Shown: piece after piece, positions 60,515 through 64,000 of the stretch
Position numbering within the stretch: position 1 is the stretch's first letter
How the letters are laid out: every line of letters begins with the position of its first letter
Source: Actinomadura macra NBRC 14102
Lineage (GTDB): Bacteria; Actinomycetota; Actinomycetes; Streptosporangiales; Streptosporangiaceae
Direction of reading: 5' to 3'
Length of the DNA: 64,000 nt
NCBI RefSeq assembly: GCF_001552215.1
Contig: NZ_BCQT01000015.1
Location: 186,001 to 250,000 of the forward strand
Position numbers and translations under genes: made by a program
The notes under the pieces: generated by a model
Database searches by the model: none
What the model saw: only the letters and a program-made list of their open reading frames with translations
Told to the model about the DNA's origin: nothing

Positions 60515-61737
60515 TGGTGATCGATCTTGATGAGGCGTCCACTGCGGAAATGGTGGATGCTCTCTCGGTGATCACGGCCGAACTCGCTCAGCGGCCCACT
60601 CCGGAGTCCGCGGCGGCATGCATGGAACTCACTGAAACGCTCGCAGCCACAACCGACCAATGCGAGAGCGTCCTGGCCGGATTCATCGGCCGCGTCGACA
60701 CCCACGGCGAAGTGCAACGTTGGGGCCTGCCCTCCACTCGTGCCTGGCTGCGCTCCCGACTGGGCATGCGTGACCACCACGCCACCCAACGCCTCACCGC
60801 GGCCCGCCAACGCCATCGCCTGCCCCACACCGCCAAACTGTGGGCAGCCGGTGAGCTGTCACGCGACTACGCCGCCACCATCGCCGAGGCCGTCGCCCGC
60901 TTGGACGACCACGAGTGCGCTGCCGCCGAGTCCCTGCTGCTCGATATGACCAGCCAAGGCTTCTCTCCCGGCAAACTCGCGTCCTTCGGCCGCCGCATCC
61001 GCGAGGTGATCGCCGAACGTGATGGCACCGAAACTCCCGACGCCGACTCCCGGCGCGGCTACGACCGCTCCTGGATCACCTCTACCCGCTCGCTGGACGG
61101 CGGCCGCTACATCAAGGGCTGGCTCAACGCCGAGGACGCCGCGGTGTGGGACGGGGCGTTGGCGCAGCTGGCCGCCCCAGCCGGTACCGATGACCGTCGC
61201 GATCTGCCTGAGCGCACGGCCGCCGCGCTGTGCGGAGTGCTGGCGGGTGGTCACACCGCCACCAAGGTCACCGTGATCTGCGACCTGGACACCCTCACCG
61301 GCGGCACCGCCCCCGCTCGCCTAGCCGATGGCACACCAATCCCCGCGGCGCATGCACGCCGTATCGCCCTGTCGGCCGGGGTCTCCCCGCTCATTCTGGG
61401 CCGTGGAAACGTCCCGCTGTATCTCGGCCACCGGCACCGCTTCGCCAGTCCCGGACAGCGCCGGGTTCTGGAAACCCTCTATCCCACCTGCGCCGTCCGC
61501 GACTGTGAGGTCCCCGCCACCCTGTGCGAGGTTGACCACGTCGACGGCTGGGCCTTGGGCAACAGCCCCACCGACATCGACAAACTCGCCCTGTGCTGCG
61601 GATGGCATAACCGCTTCAAGCACACCAACGCCGAACAGATCCGCATCAGCCGAAACGCTGACGGACGCTACCTCTACCGGGTCCTACCGCCGCCGGATGG
61701 CGCCAGAAGGCAGCACTCAAGATCCACGTTCAGGTGA
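60505..61737 (+). CDS. DUF222 / HNH endonuclease (13E12 repeat family)
   Basis: A 410-residue protein of the actinobacterial DUF222-HNH family (REP13E12 proteins of mycobacteria). Residues about 20 to 300 form DUF222 (TRAWLRSRLGMRDHHATQRLTAARQ). The C-terminal HNH nuclease is CAVRDCEVPATLCEVDHVDGWALGNSPTDIDKLALCCGWHNRFKH, with two Cys pairs and the DH/N/H residues. ATG at 60505 is probably leaderless (an ATG at 60514 is an alternative). The gene lies in a less GC-rich island between the LLM and MerR genes, flanked by two inverted 171-bp elements. Actual substrate and mobility are unknown. Confidence 0.92.
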   Translation: MRSMVIDLDEASTAEMVDALSVITAELAQRPTPESAAACMELTETLAATTDQCESVLAGFIGRVDTHGEVQRWGLPSTRAWLRSRLGMRDHHATQRLTAARQRHRLPHTAKLWAAGELSRDYAATIAEAVARLDDHECAAAESLLLDMTSQGFSPGKLASFGRRIREVIAERDGTETPDADSRRGYDRSWITSTRSLDGGRYIKGWLNAEDAAVWDGALAQLAAPAGTDDRRDLPERTAAALCGVLAGGHTATKVTVICDLDTLTGGTAPARLADGTPIPAAHARRIALSAGVSPLILGRGNVPLYLGHRHRFASPGQRRVLETLYPTCAVRDCEVPATLCEVDHVDGWALGNSPTDIDKLALCCGWHNRFKHTNAEQIRISRNADGRYLYRVLPPPDGARRQHSRSTFR

Positions 61738-62213
61738 CTCGCCCAATAGTTCGAAAGCGAGTCGGCATACTCGCTTTCCCCTTCAGTCGGTTCCCCCCAC
61801 CGGCAGATCAAGGCTGCCAAACGCGAATCGGGGTAGTTATGTGCGTCAGGCGGCACTTCCGCTAGCTTCCACGACCCCAAGAACGGCAGGATGAACCCAG
61901 TACCGGACTCCTAGATATGACCGAGAACCAGGGTGCACGGGAAGATCCCTCGGAATGTCGGTGCGGTGGTGCAGGGTCTGTTCCATGGGCTTGAATGGAG
62001 AGTATCTGCGGGTCACGGCAACGCGACTCGCCAAAACGATTAGAAGACCTGCGCAAGCCGTGAATCAATGCGCCAAGTCATGGAAGCTGCGGTCCTCCCC
62101 GCCAGGCGCGGTCTCTGACCACCTATAGAGGATGGCGCGTAGTCGCCTTCATTCTCGAAAGCGCCGGTTCTCTTCCGAACATCGTCTGTGGCGACCACAC
62201 CCTCACCGGTCAC

Positions 62214-62236
62214 CCCTCACCGGTCACCGGTGAGGG
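62214..62236. repeat. Perfect 11-bp hairpin
   Basis: CCCTCACCGGT-C-ACCGGTGAGGG, 11-bp arms with a single central base. The left half repeats CCCTCACCGGTCAC found 14 bases upstream. Position between the HNH stop and element B is consistent with a remnant regulatory or recombination site; not assigned. Confidence 0.5.
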
Positions 62237-62239
62237 CCG

Positions 62240-62492
62240 CTGAAGTACGTGCCCACTGAGCGGATTAAAGAGACTGCAGACAGGCTTACCGGCCTCTCCT
62301 GCGACGACCTGATCGCGGGGTGACTCTCGCTGAGCTGCTGGAGACGCTGAGTTGACGGAGGTGGAGAGCTATCCGTCCTTCTGGGCGAGGAGGATTGCGC
62401 TCGATTGGGTGCGTAGATGGCGCGAAGGTGTTGAGCCATTCTTCCGGCTTGCCGCCGAACAGGACGGCGCCATGCTGACCTGGTTGGACTGA
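62240..62492 (+). pseudogene. Decayed DUF1877/YfbM-like C-terminal fragment
   Basis: Three consecutive frames, interrupted twice, read YVPTERIKETADRLTGLS, VTLAELLETLS and VESYPSFWARRIALDWVRRW with WREGVEPFFRLAAEQDGAML and end TWLD-stop. The pattern (gap-free proline start, helix, YP..W, then FFR.AA...AMLTWLD) resembles the C-terminal half of DUF1877 proteins as I remember them. The remnant has two frame breaks and lost its N-terminus. Assignment is moderate to low. Confidence 0.35.
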
Positions 62493-62567
62493 TAATGAGT
62501 GGTGGCAACCCTTGACCCCGTAGCGGATGACGGTACGGGACAGCCGGTTGATGTGCCGTACGTGGGA

Positions 62568-62738
62568 CGGTGGGGGCGGTGCGTCGGGCGGGGGGCAGGC
62601 GGAGCCTGCCCGACAAAAGCTGCACCCAGGGGCCGCAGAGGCTCCGAAGTCAAGGGTGGGACGAAGTCCCATCGCGTAGCGACGCGAAGCGCCCTTGACT
62701 TCGGAGGGGCGGCCCCGTACGCAGCGCCGCCCCCACCG
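62568..62738 (-). mobile_element. MITE-like palindromic element, copy B
   Basis: 171 bases; reverse complement identical to copy A except two positions (terminal CGGTGGGGGCGG against CGGTGGGGACGG, and GACGCACC against GACGCGCC). Its hairpin arms CTCCGAAGTCAAGGG and CCCTTGACTTCGGAG are perfect. Copies A and B are 2226 bases apart in inverted orientation around the HNH gene. Confidence 0.85.
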
Positions 62739-63003
62739 TCCAGGAAGAACACGATGGATCAATACGTCTGTTGGCCCTGGTCAAATGTCTGTTACCCGGT
62801 TCGTTATCGCTCTGGAAATCGGGTTGATCGCCGCGTCCACAACCCACCATCATGCGAATCAAGATCCAAGAATCAGACGATCCTTCTAGTCCCGCAGATC
62901 AGCTGATCCGCTGACCTCGTGGTACCTCGCAGGTTCGCCTCTAAGAGCGTCGGGCGGGCAACTCTGAACGCGCGGACGAGAAGGGCCAGGGCATGCAGAG
63001 CTG

Positions 63004-63034
63004 TTGACCTGGAGTGTGCTCCAGGTGGGATTCT
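63004..63034 (+). promoter_or_regulatory. MerR-type promoter/operator of the MerR gene
   Basis: TTGACC (63004-63009) and GATTCT (63029-63034) are 19 bases apart, as in MerR-controlled promoters. The palindrome ACCTGGAGTGTGCTCCAGGT (63007-63026) lies in the spacer. The predicted transcript starts about at GTG 63041, so the message would be leaderless. The same 23 bases TTGACC plus palindrome occur upstream of the LLM gene. Confidence 0.85.
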
Positions 63035-63040
63035 GGGCGG

Positions 63041-63418
63041 GTGAGTTCTTATTCTCCGGCTCAAACCGTCGAGAAGACCGGGTTCAGTATCGACACGCTG
63101 CGTTACTACGAGAAGATCGGACTGCTGCCAGGGATCGCCCGGAACGCCTCCGGACAGCGGGTGTTCAGCGAGGACGACCTGTCGTGGCTCGGGATGCTGC
63201 GGTGCCTGCGGGAGACGGGTATGCCGATCGCGGAGATGCTGCGGTACACGGAACTCGCTCGGGGTGGGGAGGAGACCGTCCAGGAGCGGCTTGCGATCTT
63301 GCAGGACCACGATCGGCGGGTAGAGGAGCAGATCGCCAGGCTGAGGGAACAGCAAGAGCAGATCCACTGGAAGATCGGCATCTATCAAGGGACGGTCCAC
63401 GTAACTGCCCCGGCTTGA
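63041..63418 (+). CDS. MerR-family regulator, NmlR/AdhR type
   Basis: A 125-residue activator. The winged helix-turn-helix is at residues about 6 to 70: SPAQTVEKTGFSIDTLRYYEKIGLLP, ASGQRVFSEDDLSWLGMLRCLRETGMP. A single Cys sits in LRCLRETGM, the position of the redox/electrophile-sensing Cys of NmlR and AdhR proteins. The C-terminal helix (RRVEEQIARLREQQEQIHWKIG) gives the dimer coiled coil. GTG at 63041. It has a MerR-type promoter and shares its operator with the LLM oxidoreductase, so it probably senses aldehydes or thiol-reactive compounds. Function inferred. Confidence 0.88.
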   Translation: MSSYSPAQTVEKTGFSIDTLRYYEKIGLLPGIARNASGQRVFSEDDLSWLGMLRCLRETGMPIAEMLRYTELARGGEETVQERLAILQDHDRRVEEQIARLREQQEQIHWKIGIYQGTVHVTAPA

Positions 63419-63435
63419 TCAGCCGACTTCCACAT

Positions 63436-63483
63436 CCTCCCTAGCCATCTGCCTCCCTAGCCATCCGCCCCCCTAGCCATCTG
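63436..63483 (+). repeat. 16-bp tandem repeat after MerR gene
   Basis: Three head-to-tail units CCTCCCTAGCCATCTG (63436-63451), with 1 to 3 changes in the second and third. Starts 17 bases past the MerR stop. A looser GCCAC(T)CCTG-type repetition follows at about 63670-63735. Confidence 0.8.
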
Positions 63484-64000
63484 CTGCCCCGCCACCAACT
63501 CGTCCTGCCAAGCCCGCCCGCGCCCATTTGCACCGGCCGAGTGCATATCGCCTTCTCACGCGCGCACTCGTAGCAGATCCGCCATACGCCGCACGCATCC
63601 GTGGCTACCCGCATGTCAGAGTCTTGTCTGCGGGTCGTGTTCCTCGGCGCGCTTCGTGTCATCCCCGCTGGTTGGCCACTCCCGCTGGCCAGCCACTCCT
63701 GCCTGTTAGCCACGCCTGTTGGTGAGCCACTTCTGTGGTTGGGCGGCTCCGTGAGCCAGCGCCCGTGTCCTTCATGTTCCGCACCCGTCTATCCCTTTCT
63801 GCCTCACCGCTTCTCGTCCGTCGATCTGCGCATGTTCATCGACTCGCCTGCCCTCGCGGTGCACGCGCTCTACGCGCTACATGGCCTCCTGCCGGTCCTT
63901 GCTCCGATCTGCCGCAGGCGGAGGGTGCTCCGGCACTGTGAGCCCACCGCACGGCCTGCCGCCTACTGGGCGTCAGCCGACTGCTGGGAACTCAGTAGTA
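63484..64000. other. Terminal region without recognisable gene
   Basis: The last 517 bases contain imperfect repeats of AGCCACTCCTGCC form (63670-63735) but no frame with actinobacterial codon bias, no ribosome-binding site linked to a long frame, and no hairpin of note. Short frames in it (up to 68 codons) look spurious. A gene beginning beyond the window edge cannot be excluded. Confidence 0.5.

Larger units (their letters stand above)
61738..63040. other. Non-coding end of island
   Basis: 1303 bases from the HNH stop to the MerR start. It holds an 11-bp hairpin at 62214-62236, a decayed frame (62240-62492), element copy B (62568-62738), and the MerR promoter. Before 62214 there is only a short minus-strand frame ending at 61674 with protein-like codons (residues LGSWKLAEVPPDAHNY) that overlaps the HNH gene; I could not assign it. 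Confidence 0.5.

Noticed and set aside
61674..61880. Minus-strand gene with protein-like codons ending at 61674
   Set aside because: TTG start, no ribosome-binding site, overlaps the HNH 3' end, and no family match; left as a comment only.
60171..62738. Composite transposon
   Set aside because: No transposase, and the outer flanks (GAGTTCGG and TCCAGGAA) show no target-site duplication; I can only call the elements MITE-like.
63735..63941. Short plus-strand frame at the window end
   Set aside because: 68 codons without ribosome-binding site, with unusual codon use and no motif; it probably is a chance frame.
1..64000. tRNA or rRNA genes
   Set aside because: I scanned intergenic regions for GTTCGA/TTCGANTC T-loops within cloverleaf context and conserved rRNA blocks and found none I could fold; a covariance-model search would be decisive.

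Overview
The window is high-GC bacterial chromosome from an actinomycete. It has frequent GTG starts, overlapping start/stop codons and strong third-position G/C. The gene order lepA, hemW, hrcA-dnaJ-rsmE, HIT, phoH-ybeY-CNNM, cytidine-deaminase-like, era, leuA, recO-uppS, zur-znuBCA, glyS, ppdK, dgt is the conserved actinobacterial backbone. The style of the accessory genes (SARP-type ATPase regulator, Uma2, DUF222-HNH, F420-type LLM oxidoreductase, ECF41 sigma factor) suggests a streptosporangialean such as a Thermomonosporaceae/Actinomadura relative. That placement is inference from gene order and composition, not from a search.

Layout. 0-9.5 kb: 3' part of lepA, a composite Uma2 protein, a DUF4870 membrane protein, two unassigned genes, a YezG-like gene, hemW, a second DUF4870 paralogue and a DUF3097 gene. 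9.5-18 kb: stress and RNA-maturation block, namely a CIRCE operator, hrcA-dnaJ-rsmE, an ECF sigma/membrane partner pair, a HIT hydrolase, then phoH-ybeY-CNNM ending in a structured repeat. 18-24 kb: cytidine-deaminase-like protein, MMPL exporter and a 1145-residue SARP/ATPase/TPR regulator whose start lies in a perfect inverted repeat. 24-32 kb: era, membrane protein, zinc-ribbon/TerB-like protein, DDAH-type amidinohydrolase, leuA with a Leu-rich leader-peptide attenuator, an emfourin-protealysin pair, recO-uppS. 32-36 kb: OsmC protein and the zinc regulon zur-znuB-znuC-znuA with a Zur box. 36-47 kb: ABM monooxygenase, secreted DUF1906 protein, glyS, small exported protein, fused SecDF, two overlapping septum-formation paralogues, GH15 enzyme. 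47-58.5 kb: ppdK, SanA/YdcF-like protein, dgt, ferredoxin reductase-like flavoprotein, MFS, GtrA, ECF41 sigma factor, DUF4389 protein and a carboxymuconolactone-decarboxylase/AhpD protein.

58.5-64 kb is the most unusual part. An LLM-class oxidoreductase (minus strand) and an NmlR-type MerR regulator (plus strand) each carry the same 23-base promoter/operator sequence. They are separated by a roughly 3.2 kb, less GC-rich island. The island holds a DUF222/HNH endonuclease gene with an SOS-box-like sequence at its apparently leaderless start. Two nearly identical 171-bp palindromic MITE-like elements flank that gene in inverted orientation, and a decayed DUF1877-like fragment lies near one of them. 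From about 52 kb on, several genes are followed at once by short tandem-repeat arrays, one of which includes the stop codon.

No rRNA or tRNA gene, CRISPR array, transposase or prophage module was recognised. Boundaries marked as GTG/TTG starts are my choice from ribosome-binding sites and family alignment from memory. Functional calls rest on motifs visible in the translated sequence.
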